The notes under the pieces were generated by a model. The model did no database searches and was not told the DNA's origin. It saw nothing but the letters and a program-made list of their open reading frames with translations. From NCBI GenBank assembly GCA_013399695.1, contig VXAU01006172.1:597608-661607 (forward strand): DNA of 64,000 bases. Direction: 5' to 3'. Source of the stretch: Formicarius rufipectus. Taxonomy: Eukaryota > Chordata > Aves > Passeriformes > Formicariidae. A program made the translations under genes and the position numbers. Position 1 is the first letter of the stretch. Each line of letters opens with the position of its first letter. This document shows positions 51,801-61,500 of the stretch, one piece after another.

Positions 51801-54213
51801 CACAAAACTAACACATAAATAAAGGTAAACTTTAAGGTAATAAACTTTAAGGTAAAATAAACTTTAAAGGTAAACAGGGGAGTCTTATTTCAAGTGAGCA
51901 GTTGCTGTTTCCTTAGATGCTAACTTTTAAGATCATAATGAAAGATTTATGATAATGTTGGATGCACCTTAGTGCTTCATGGTCTTTTTTGTCTGCATTC
52001 TGTTTTTTAAGAGCCCATACATCTCTTCTCTTTCATCCTATAATGAGTTTGAAGTTTTATAAAGGCATATGCATTTAAAGGTAAGTTAATCAGCTTTAAT
52101 ATACTTTCCATTTTTCTGTGAATGCTGAAACTGGCTGGCAGTTGAAAAGCAGTATACAGAAGCTGATAGTTCAGAATGATTCTTAGTTTAACTCTAGTTA
52201 TACTCTGTATTTACATATAATACTGCACTTATGCAGAAAGATTGAACTAAACATTACAGGAAAAAATCACTCAGAACAAGATTTCCATATACGTATCACT
52301 GCTGATGGAGAAAGCAGTACTTAAATTTTTTTCTCCCCTCATGAACTACTTCTCAGTTTTGGTTTTGTAATGAGTTGCTTGCTGATTTAAGGAGGAAAAA
52401 TTGAATGTACAGTATGTGAAAAGTGATGCAAGGCAGCAGTAAGTCTAAGGAGACTGTTATGAAGTTCCGATGAGACTGGTGAGATTCTTTCTACTATTTC
52501 TGGGAGCCCTCAGAAGACCTATGCAGTGCTTTGCGTGGATGAGAAAGTGCTCACATCTGTCAGGTAAAAAAATTTCAGATCAACATTCTCATTTTATAAT
52601 ACATGTGTTACAAATACTGATGGCTAGGTTTTGTTACTTGCTGTTAGAGTTTCTGCCTTATACTTTAAAAAAACAGTATTCAAAAAGATGGAAATGCCCT
52701 GAATTCAGTGTCTTAATTTTTATGTATGTAGGTGGACAGTTATCTACATCAAACAGAAGTTCCCTGTGAAACAACGGACCCATCTCCTCTTCCTCCTTTT
52801 TGAAGTGCTAAAGGGCCTCAAAAATGAAGAAACATGCTGTTTTCCATTCCAATGATTTTACTTTCATAATTGATTTTATCATGTGTTGTACTGCTTTCTT
52901 CACATTAAACTGTTCCTGGGAAAGGTCATATTACAGACAAGGGGTTTTGCAGTGTTTTAAAAGAAACTATGATTTAGTTTTTTGTTTAGATGTAATTTAT
53001 TTTTTTTTAATCCATTTCTTAAGCTGCCTTTTTTCCCCCTCAGATTTCAGTTCTTTTTCAAAAGGAGAAAGCATGTCCAATTTTAAAAAATGAATACTGC
53101 CCTTTTAACACAACCTAGCAAGCTTTTGTTGGTGTAGGGCCAGTAAAGAAATGTAGAAAATAAGAGTCCAAAGCAACAAGTTAAGGATGCACAGCTGAAG
53201 AAAGCTGAAGTAAAAGATGCATTTAGAAGAGAAACTAAATTGTTTTCTGTCAGGTTTGCAATTCGAGTTTGATTGCTGCTCACTTACTTCTCCTTAATGG
53301 GCACTTGTCTTTTAGTGTTTGACAACCAGAAACAGAAAATTAATTGTTTTTAAGTTCCGCCGGGGTGTTGCCAATTACAGATGTGGTTATGTACTCTTCG
53401 GGTGGTCACCGTGTGAAACAGAATGGAAGAGGAGCAATAACGGAAGATCAGAATTAGGGTCACGATTATAGTCCCCTTGAGAGATCTGTGGAACTTATCC
53501 CAAGAAGAAAGCCTATCTTCTGCGTGGCAGCTGCAGGTGTCACCCCCTTCTGCGTACAGGGAGAGGGGCAGAGCAGCACCGAGCCCGACTGAACCCGGTG
53601 CTCGCTCCGGCGCCACTACTGCTTCTCTGCTTCCCCTGCAGCCCCTCCCCAAGGAGCAGCTGCTCCCTGGGCTCAGTGGGGGAGAACCTCGCAGAAAGTG
53701 CTTCGAGAAAGCTCTCCAGCGTTGTCTGACAATGCAAAAGGATGTGCCTAGGAGTGCACATCAATCACACCTTGGGTTGTTGAGCTGCGTGTGGTGCCTC
53801 GGAACTAGGAAGCTTTTCGCAGCACGGAACGACAGTGTCGGGTTGAGCGATGAAATTTTGGGTTTCGAACGAGGCGTAAAAGTCAGGGCAAAACCATACA
53901 CACACCCGATTGCACAAAGCCACCTGATAACAAAAGCCTTTCCGTCTGCTTTAAAGAGCAGCCACCCACGACACCAGGAGGCTGAGTTTTTGTTGTTCCC
54001 CCCNCTGTACATAAGTTACGAATATCCCCTTACCATGTAGAGCATGTTGCTGGCTGGTGGATTCACTTCAGACCGGAATTTGTTATGGGTTTGCACACAT
54101 TCCTCAATAAACTTTGGATCTTGAACATCAGGCAACGTCGATGGTTCATAGGAGTCGGAGGGGTGACAGAAGAGCAGTAAAGCCAGCACACAAGCAGCAT
54201 ATCTGCTTGTCAT
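42900..54213 (-). CDS. GLIPR1: GLIPR1, CAP-domain glioma pathogenesis-related protein 1 (6 coding exons)
   Basis: Secretory-pathway, membrane-anchored CAP (CRISP/Antigen 5/PR-1) protein; the biochemical role of the family is unsettled. Coding exons in transcript order: 54213-54034, 48539-48294, 46288-46179, 44408-44326, 43161-43135 and 43051-42900. All introns are GT-AG and all phases join, giving 265 residues (human GLIPR1 has about 266). A signal peptide lies at 1-20 (CVLALLLFC). The CAP domain spans about 30-180, with cavity residues His81, Glu100 (VGENLW), Glu122 and His139 (CGHYTQ), then HFICNYAPGGN (CAP2). A Cys-rich hinge (CSGCGGEQCVNNLC) and one membrane segment near 234-254 follow. 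Exon 5 has only 27 bases and intron 5 only 83. Intron 1 (5.5 kb) holds two solo LTRs and an assembly gap. An in-frame upstream ATG at 54258 with context CCACCATGG could add 15 residues. I chose 54213 because it matches the paralogue's 60-codon first exon. Confidence 0.93.
49446..50344 (-). mobile_element. Solo LTR of an endogenous retrovirus (ERVL-like), copy 1
   Basis: Starts TGTCGTGG and ends CCATGACA, an imperfect terminal inverted repeat with TG...CA ends. It is flanked by a perfect 5-bp target duplication TGGAC (49441-49445 and 50345-50349). On the - strand AATAAA (49594-49589) lies about 145 bases from the LTR end, so the LTR is probably read on the - strand, like its host gene. The middle has short CTGCAG/GGGG-rich repeats and the 81-base gap; a TCTG microsatellite lies near 50152-50170. 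No retroviral coding sequence is present. Confidence 0.85.
49908..49988. other. Assembly gap (81 N)
   Basis: A run of unresolved bases inside the repetitive middle of the first solo LTR. The flanking CAGGGGGGCC and CTTCAGGGGCTGCAGGGG repeats suggest collapsed tandem units. The true length is unknown. Confidence 0.99.
50655..51798 (-). mobile_element. Solo LTR of an endogenous retrovirus (ERVL-like), copy 2
   Basis: Starts TGTGGTGGG and ends AAACACA, with a perfect 5-bp target duplication CCCAC (50650-50654 and 51799-51803). Length is 1,144 bases. Internal, diverged tandem units of roughly 50 bases (GGCTGCAGTCCTTCA / CTGCTCCAGTGTGAG style) fill 51060-51480. AATAAA on the - strand (50845-50840) lies about 190 bases from the end, so the orientation matches copy 1. 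The GTTGACCCTGGCTGGATGCC start is familiar from bird genomes. No coding region remains. Confidence 0.88.
51815..51876. repeat. Imperfect tandem repeat, TAAACTTTAAGGTAA-type unit
   Basis: Three to four imperfect copies of a 15-17-base AT-rich unit begin about 12 bases after the target duplication of LTR copy 2. Confidence 0.75.
53350..53960. promoter_or_regulatory. CpG-rich zone in GLIPR1 intron 1
   Basis: Frequent CpG (for example GTTCCGCCGGGG, CTCCGGCGCC, CACGGAACGACAGTGTCGGG) in a region next to exon 1. Open frames (up to 187 codons on +) lack a domain. Probably the downstream shoulder of the GLIPR1 CpG island; an alternative promoter is possible. Confidence 0.4.
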
Positions 54214-54640
54214 TGAGAGAGCAGGAGAAGAGGGATGGAGCAAGCCGAAAATCACCATGGTGGAATGCAGCAGCAGCACTCGCCTGGGACTCCCTAAAGG
54301 TGCCGCGGTGCCACCGGGTCCCCCGCCCGGGCGACGCTGCTGCGGTCCCACACTCTCAGGGGTGGGGAAGGGAGGGGCGCGGGCAGGAGGGGCGGGGCCG
54401 GGCGCGGGTCGTCGGGCGGCTGCTCTGGGCTTCGTACGAGGCAAGTACCCCTTCGTCCAAGTGTGCGGAGTGTGACCCTCTGCTTGTGCAGTTCGCGTCC
54501 CGCACACCGGTGTCAGCCGCGGCGGCCACTCTGCTCTGCGGTTCGCGCACCGCCGCCGAGTTCCCGGCAAGTTCCCCCTCCGAGCGATTGCCCAAGGCGG
54601 GCACTGCACAGTGATTAACCCTTGCGGCGCAGCCACGCTG
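54214..54640 (-). promoter_or_regulatory. GLIPR1 CpG-island promoter and 5' UTR
   Basis: Very GC- and CpG-rich DNA lies directly upstream of GLIPR1 exon 1. It includes a classic GC box GGGGCGGGGC at 54389-54398 (Sp1/KLF type) and further GGGCG motifs. There is no clear TATA box, and the exact transcription start is not determinable. Confidence 0.6.
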
Positions 54641-55242
54641 CTCAGCATCTGGACTTCCAGCTTTAAAAGCAGAATGTTTCCGCTGGATTAGCTTCTTGGT
54701 GGTTTTAGCTCCAACACAGCGTAACTGAATATGGCTTTAGTCACAGGAAAGGAATCTTTCCAAGAACGCTGCTATGAGAAAAAAGGAAATTAAGCTACAA
54801 GTCCACATCAGAGCTGTGGCAGCTCGACCTCTCTTTTTTTCTTCTTTCTTTAATTGGGATGGGCAAGCTTCTCTCGTGTTCTTTGGGCTTCTTTGTTCCT
54901 GTTTTTTGGCCCCAGTCACCCCTTTCACAGCAAGCACTACGGATTGCAGAAAAGTTTTGGATAAATTTTCTGCTTTTGATGAAAATAGATGCTGTTATGA
55001 CTCTGCCAGTTCTTGCAGTCTTTTCCTTATATATTGTCTTTGTGATTTTTTTTTTACTTTTTTATTGTTTTATTTCTATAGATAACCCAAACAGCTACAT
55101 ACCTTCTTTCCACTGCAAACAAATTGTTCTAAAATAAAACTTTTCTTTTTCCTTCTTTCTCTTTCCTTTCTCTCTCCCCTTCCCCCTCTCGCTCTCTTCC
55201 TTCCCCCTTTTTTTTCTATCTTTCTTTACACCAGTCATTCAG
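54641..55242. other. Spacer upstream of GLIPR1, with a pyrimidine tract
   Basis: AT-rich sequence with no gene recognised. Positions 55139-55230 form a nearly pure C/T tract (CTTT/CTCT/CCCCT units), a low-complexity polypyrimidine repeat. Confidence 0.6.
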
Positions 55243-55703
55243 TGTAGTTTCATTCTAATACACCCCAAGTGATCTACTAACAAGAACCTCGGTTGGGGCT
55301 TCTGGGATATTTACAAGAACAAGGCCATATTGTGAATGTGAGCAATCCAGATATTCTGAGTTTCGGAGACAATACGGCTGTGTGGTGAGAACCTTGAAAA
55401 AGATACATGAGAGAGAAGACTGCGGATGGGAAAAATGTATGAAGTTGCAAAATGGACGAACAAGAAGATACCTATGTGACAAGAGACTGTGACCATAAAG
55501 AACAATAGTTATTCATAAGTTTAGCCAATGATAGAATAAAGAAATCGTGTGAACAGAATGTGATAGCCAATAAATGCTTGACATATGTATGATGCTGATG
55601 CTCTAAATTGTATAAAACTATAAGCTTTGTTAGCAATAAATTTGGCATTAGCCGGAGATCATATTGGTCGTGGAGCTGTGTCCGATTTCCTGCTAATTCT
55701 GCA
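55243..55703 (+). mobile_element. Probable LTR fragment (ERVK/alpharetrovirus-like layout) between the two GLIPR1 genes
   Basis: CCAAT boxes (near 55523 and 55567), a TATAAAA box (55611-55617) and AATAAA (55635-55640) follow each other at the spacing of a compact retroviral LTR with a very short R region. The following stretch with GTCGTGGAGCTGTGTCCG would be U5. A TG start at 55243 and a CA end near 55703 are possible, but no convincing target duplication was found. The ends, and hence solo-LTR status, are uncertain. Confidence 0.5.
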
Positions 55704-56780
55704 GGGGCTCACTTTTATCCTGTGGAATGTCATGCTCCTTCAGACCTGCAGTGTGGCTCAAAATTTCAGTCACTGTGTTCTTAAAATAACAGGACAATAG
55801 ATAAAGGTGGAGAAGAAGCTTCAAATACTGATAGCACAATTATGCATTGCTAATATTGGTTAGTATCTCATAATTTGAAAGATGGGTTTGTTTCCCTTAC
55901 TAATAAATGTATATTGGAACAATAGGGATCAAGGGCTAAATGTGTCTTAAAACAAACTGAATCCGTCAACAGTTTAGGCTTTTTTAACGAGGCTGAGATC
56001 TTCCATTTCTAACTCAGAATCTATCCTGGCCCCATTTCATCTTCTGACTCCTGTTTTCCTCTGTGCTCCCCTCATCTTCCCCTGCCTGAAAGCTCAGGAT
56101 GGCTGTCATCTACTCTGCATTTTAGATTTTGCCACTATCTCACATCTTAAAATTAAGATCACCCCATTGACACCTCACTTTCATCCTTGCTCTATCAACT
56201 TTCCCTGCTATTCGTCTAGCTATGGAGAACAAAGCTTATCTCTGAGAGAAAAAGAACAGAATAGTACAACTGACAATAGAGTAACTTTAATGAACACTGA
56301 CATGCATGGGCTAAATATAGTAAAGGATAAGCTTTACGCCTGTTCATAAAAAGTAATACATACAGTTAAATCTCTAGTAATCTGGGGAAAATTGTGCCTG
56401 GGATAACTCAAGGTTAATGAGGATGAGTTACTACTTGGATGCAGTGTGCTACTTGAGAGATGTCTTTGTGATGCCCAGGTTTCCAGGAAGCTTATTAGCA
56501 CACGTAATAATATATAGTCTACATAGTCCCTCTAGCAATGAGCTAGTGTGGAGCCAGAGCTAAGAGGCTCCTACGGACATGGGAGCATGTTGCAGCTACT
56601 GCCAATACATTAATAATATTAACTCTATGCACAGCCACTTACATTTTGCTTGAGCGAGGAAGCAACCTTTGCTATGCTGCATAAACATCACAGGGATAAC
56701 AGAGAGATGTTTTTTTACATGTATGCAGTTGTCTGAGAGCAATACAGCAGTTGGATCACTATCAGAATCTTAACTGACCA
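55704..56780. other. Spacer and probable GLIPR1L 3' UTR
   Basis: No gene recognised. On the - strand an ATTAAA variant polyadenylation hexamer at 56291-56286 lies about 490 bases past the GLIPR1L stop. No standard AATAAA was noticed nearer, so the 3' end is tentative. Confidence 0.4.
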
Positions 56781-59700
56781 TTACTCATAAAAAAATGTGT
56801 ATGGAAATTTCTGTTGTACTAAAAGAACAGCACCAACACTCAGCACCAGAAATAGTGGCCTTAAAATTAAAACATTAAGACAGTATTGGTCACAAGAGGA
56901 ACGTGGACGCTCAGCAGGTGGGACATATTTCGGCACGGGAGGCCTGGGTGAATGGGGCCGTGGTGATTTGGGCTGGGGCTGTGTATCCCAGTCTGGATAC
57001 CAGTTGGCATAATCTGAAAGTCAGTGAGGAAAGAGGTGTTAAGACCCATCAAACTTAGTCATAGGAAAGCAATTAAGAATAACTGGATACGTACTTATCA
57101 GCTTCTCACGTTCTGTATTTTCTGCAAAGAGATCAGAGGAGGAAAGAAGAAATATGAGTATCTTTCAGTGGTGGTTCTTAATGTAAAGAGCGGTAGTGCC
57201 TGGCTGATTGCACTGATGGTGTTAGTCACTGCCTAAAACATCCTGCAAGGCGGAAGCAGGCCAGCAAGAGCAGGTTCCTGGCTGGTATAGAGCTCTTATT
57301 TTTTTATTGAATTGAATGAGAAGCAAAAAACTGGAGCTGTATCAGGAAGAATTTGTGTCAGGGGAATGAAGGAATAACAAATAACAACAAAATAAGGAAT
57401 TTATTTAAAATTGTTACATATACCCAATTTAGGTAGTTATGGACAGACAAATATAATTACTAAATTTATCACAGAAGTACATCTTTAGTAAAGTTTTGGT
57501 GCATTTGCAGGATTGCCTATGTGTATCCTAATGAAATTGCTCATTTGGCCTAAAGGAGAATATGGTAAAATGGGTTGTCGGATGTAGCACTTTATTTTTA
57601 AGTACTCTATTCCTCCTCTCCCTCCCTCTCTCTGTACCTTTGAGATACTTTTATTTTTCCTGTGACACATGAGTCTGAGACTTTAAGATGAATCAGTCAG
57701 GATTTCCTGGAAGGAAATAAGAGTACCAAATGCTGAATAATTTCTACAGCTGGAGCTGTCTAGAGCTCTCTAGTAAAGACAATTGTCATTAAACCTCAGT
57801 ATAAAATTTGTATTTGATTGAAGACATTGTTGCATGTCCTTTCATTTCAGTTTATTTAAAACCTTGACTAATTTTGGACTAGGTTTAATGACATAAAGGT
57901 CTACAGTTGCAGACTGCTGTGGAAAAAGAAGCTCTCACTGCTGTTTTTCAGAAAATTGTGGAAATTAGAAATACATGTGCTTTCAGTATTCTTATTAATG
58001 GTTCAGAAGTTTAATTGTCTGGAAAATGTGTTAGGACATGGTAAACAAACAAGAAAGCAGAAGTTTAATTTCCTATTTCTGCTGGGAGAAAAGAACCAGA
58101 CAGTGAATATTTGTTGGGGCTGAAGTTTCAGATTTGACTTCCTGATCAGACAAAAGGGAGAAAATAGTCTAATTTATAATTTCCTTCATCAAAAACTCTG
58201 ACTTCTACTTCTGAGAGCCTTCAACAGCAAAGTGTTTCAATTAAATTTTTCTTACACTATTCTTATCAGGGTTTGGTATTGTTGCTGTGTGTTGAGCTGC
58301 AGACCTGTTATGCACTTACTGCAAATTGACTCATTATTATACTTCTACTGCTACTTATGCCACTTTTATTTCTAAGCAATTTTCTTAGTTTATCACTTTG
58401 GTCTTACCACAGAGCTTGTCTACACACTTCTCATTACTGCATCCACTGCATGGTTGTCCTGCTTTATATGGTTTTCTTGGGTAATTCCCCCTACAAGGCA
58501 GAATGGTATTTTGTAAGATGTCATTGAAAAGATATTGGGGGGAGGAAAGCTCTTTTTCAAAAAAAATTGTCATTGCAGTTGTTGGAAATTCCTTTTAGAT
58601 CAGATTAAAGCTCTCAGTAGCAAGGGGAGCAGTTACCTGGTGACTCTTGCCACTAGAAATTAGCAAGACTTCTCCGGCAATACTGTATTATCAGTGTAAA
58701 TATACAAGAATCTGCCTCCAGGCCTTGGATTATAAAAAAACTTGTAAAAGGTAAATCGAAATATTGCAAAGTACCAGATAAACTAGAGGACTGTCTTACT
58801 TTTGTTTTTTTTCAACTAAAATGTCTTGTTTGAAGTTCATATGGGGCCATACAAAGATGTAATCTTTCTCAAGCAGGAAACTTACATCTTTCTCACTTTT
58901 ACTGCAGAGACTGAAGTAGAAACAGATTTTATTGCATGTGCTTGCATCTATAATCTGCTTTCCTGTTCTTTGAGAAAGGGATTCTGCAGATTCAGCTAAG
59001 TCCATCAGCTTCTGTTCTCAATGGCCAGGAGAGGTTTCCCTTGGACTAGTGACATAAAGGTATAGCTTATTCTGAAATTCATTACAACTGCTCCCATCAG
59101 TGTTGGCATCTGATACCAGGTCAGCTATGGGATATTTAAAAAATAAGAAAGAAATACAAATGCAATAATTAACTTACGCTGGCCCATAATTACAAACAAA
59201 GTGTGCTGCTTGCGACACTTCTGAAAAATATTCAACTGTATTGCAGAAGTGAACTGCGCAGCCAACTTTGTAACTCTCTGCCCAAACGACCTGCAGGACA
59301 AAGGGAAGGACATAATGCACTTGTCAAAGACTGCCAAAGCAACAGCATTAAGTGAGAAAGAAGAAGGGAAGTATCTCATAAAAATTTAAAATAGCTGACA
59401 CAGGAGCAACATTAACAACCCAATGGGTAGCTGAGACAAATGACTGATTGACAGGCATTTTTGCATTTACTATCTGGCTCTGTTATAAACGTGAAATTGA
59501 CAGTGCATAACACCTTTCCACTGTGGAAAGACAACTTGGGCTTCATAATATTTATTTTTATTACAAATACTGATTTTTATTACAAACCCTAGGATTTGTA
59601 ATATTTACTTTCAATCTCATGCAACAATAAACTGGAGGGTGAAAAGCCCTGCTGTAATTCCTGTTCCAAAGCAGTCTGTTTCAAGCCTGTGCTTCGAGTT

Positions 59701-61365
59701 TCAGTGAAATTATTAGATTATAAACCATTGTCCACGTAAGACTCATCTGAGTGTAGTGACCACACACGTTAGTACACCTGTCCGTGCTGAAATCATAGTT
59801 CCTGACTTCATTAAACCAGTCAGTGACAGCTGCATCCACAGAGAAGATGGTGGCTGTGCCAGTCCAGATGTTTTCTCCAACGAGTGGGAAGGTAGGGTGC
59901 ATCTTTCCTGGCATTTTAAGGTTGGTATTGTGTTTAAACTTGCACTTCTTTGCCCATGCTTTGGCAGTCTTAGCTAAAGCAGCATCCCAGGACTGTAGAA
60001 AAGGGAGAAAACGTACAATGACCTGTGCTGCAGTGACTTAGCTGATTTCAAACGTTTTTAAACAGAAACTTGTAGGGATTCTTTTCCCCCTTTCTGCTTC
60101 CCATCCCTCCATTCTGTTTCTTTCTCTGACTTGAAATTTGTACTCCCATAGCAATTTATTTTTGTTATTTCTACCTTAGTTATTGCAGGACATGCAGTAT
60201 CTATCTACTGTACTATTGTATATGACATGTTAAAATAATTAGAGCTGGACTGCAGTCCAAAAAAATCCATCAAGAGCTTTATATACTGTGCAACACCTTT
60301 GTTTCAAGAGGTTTCGATATATTTGTTCTGCTGCTATTCCAGGCATGCTGGATCTTTGGTCAGAGCAGGCAAGTTTGTTCTTGTGCATTAGCCTTTTTAA
60401 TTAAACATTGTCTTTAAAAGGGAAAGACATTAAAGTCACTGGTACTCTGAATTTTATGCACCTACTGTGAACTTCCATTCATAGAAATTACTCATATTGT
60501 GCATGCAGTTATGCATTTAACTTCCTTTCCAGCAGCACTGCTGGAGGGCTCTGAGAAGTAACATGTACTGACTGGGGTTTCCTCCCTCAGCTAGCTATAT
60601 TCCTTTCTCTTTATGTATTCCGCTGAACAAGCTGAGACCTACCTATAGCCTGTTCTGATATTCACTGTATTTGTAGAAAGCTCTGCTTTCCAGCCCAGAT
60701 ATTACTATCCCTACTCTTCAAACCCTGCTACAGCAAATGAAGATCAGGTACTGAAATGGATGTCCTGGCAAATCCTTTTGTTCAACATATGTTCTAGATT
60801 TGAAGAAACAATGGGAGATGAATGATTTCCAGCAAGTCCTGTTGGGCAGATTGCCTGCTCAGGAACTTTTTAATACCAGACAACTTCCCTGTATGAAACC
60901 TAACCTGACATATAACAGATTAAGATACCTCTTAGAAAAAGGTAGATAACACTGAACTGAACACTTTTTGTATTGCCCTTTACTTTGACTGAAGTTGAGT
61001 GGCAATCTTTTGCTAAATATGAACAATACTGTGAAAATGTATTTTCTCTTTCCTACAAGGAACTAACATATGTAGCACAGAAATCATTAACGGAAAGAAT
61101 AGCAAAATGCAAACGAAGAGCAAGATGGGCTAAATCAGCAGTCCAATCTATAGCAATTTCAAACAGATCACAAACACCATCTTACCATGTGAAGCATATT
61201 GCTGGCCGCTGGATTCACTTTGGAACGAAACATGTTGTGAACTCTCACAGAGTCTTCAATGAACTTTGCATCTTCTATGTCAGGCAAGGGATATTGTAGA
61301 TAAGCATGAAAGCAGGTGAGGAAATTCACTAAGAACAATGCTACAAAGAAAAATGTGATTTTCAT
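56781..61365 (-). CDS. GLIPR1L: GLIPR1-like CAP-domain protein, tandem paralogue of GLIPR1 (6 coding exons)
   Basis: Coding exons in transcript order: 61365-61186, 59992-59747, 59290-59178, 58490-58408, 57121-57095 and 57013-56781. The phases join to 293 residues. A signal peptide lies at 1-21 (FFFVALFLVNFLTCFHA). The CAP domain spans about 30-181, with His81, Glu100 (VGENIW), Glu122 and His139 (CGHYTQ), then VVWAESYKVGCAVHFC and HFVCNYGPAGN. The Cys-rich hinge is CSGCSNEKCVDKLC. A proline-rich stalk (11 Pro in residues 229-253) and a membrane segment near 264-282 follow, so a type I membrane protein is inferred. Exons 1, 2, 4 and 5 match GLIPR1 in length exactly. The exon 2 donor is ATGAGT, not GT. 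If it is unused, reading continues 21 codons to a stop at 59681 and CAP2, hinge and anchor are lost. The relation to mammalian GLIPR1L1/L2 is unresolved, so the symbol is provisional. Confidence 0.88.
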
Positions 61366-61483
61366 AATTCTTCAGTGTTTTTTCAGAAGTTTTAAAATGA
61401 AAAATCTCTTAGGTGGAGATGATAGCGGCAGCAGTTCTTCAGAGGTTGTCCTCTGGGTGTGGAAACACTTCAAAGAGTCAACA

Positions 61484-61500
61484 GGAAGTGAAGTGAAATT
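61484..61500 (+). promoter_or_regulatory. Candidate ETS/IRF composite site upstream of GLIPR1L
   Basis: GGAAGTGAAGTGAAATT, about 120 bases before the GLIPR1L ATG, contains an ETS core (AGGAAGTG) followed by GAA-type IRF half-sites. It differs by one base from the GGAANNGAAA composite consensus used by PU.1/IRF in myeloid and lymphoid cells. Motif match only. Confidence 0.3.

Noticed and set aside
53477..54040. 187-codon open frame on the + strand over GLIPR1 exon 1
   Set aside because: It is antisense to the coding exon and CpG island, contains an unresolved base and has no recognisable protein features.
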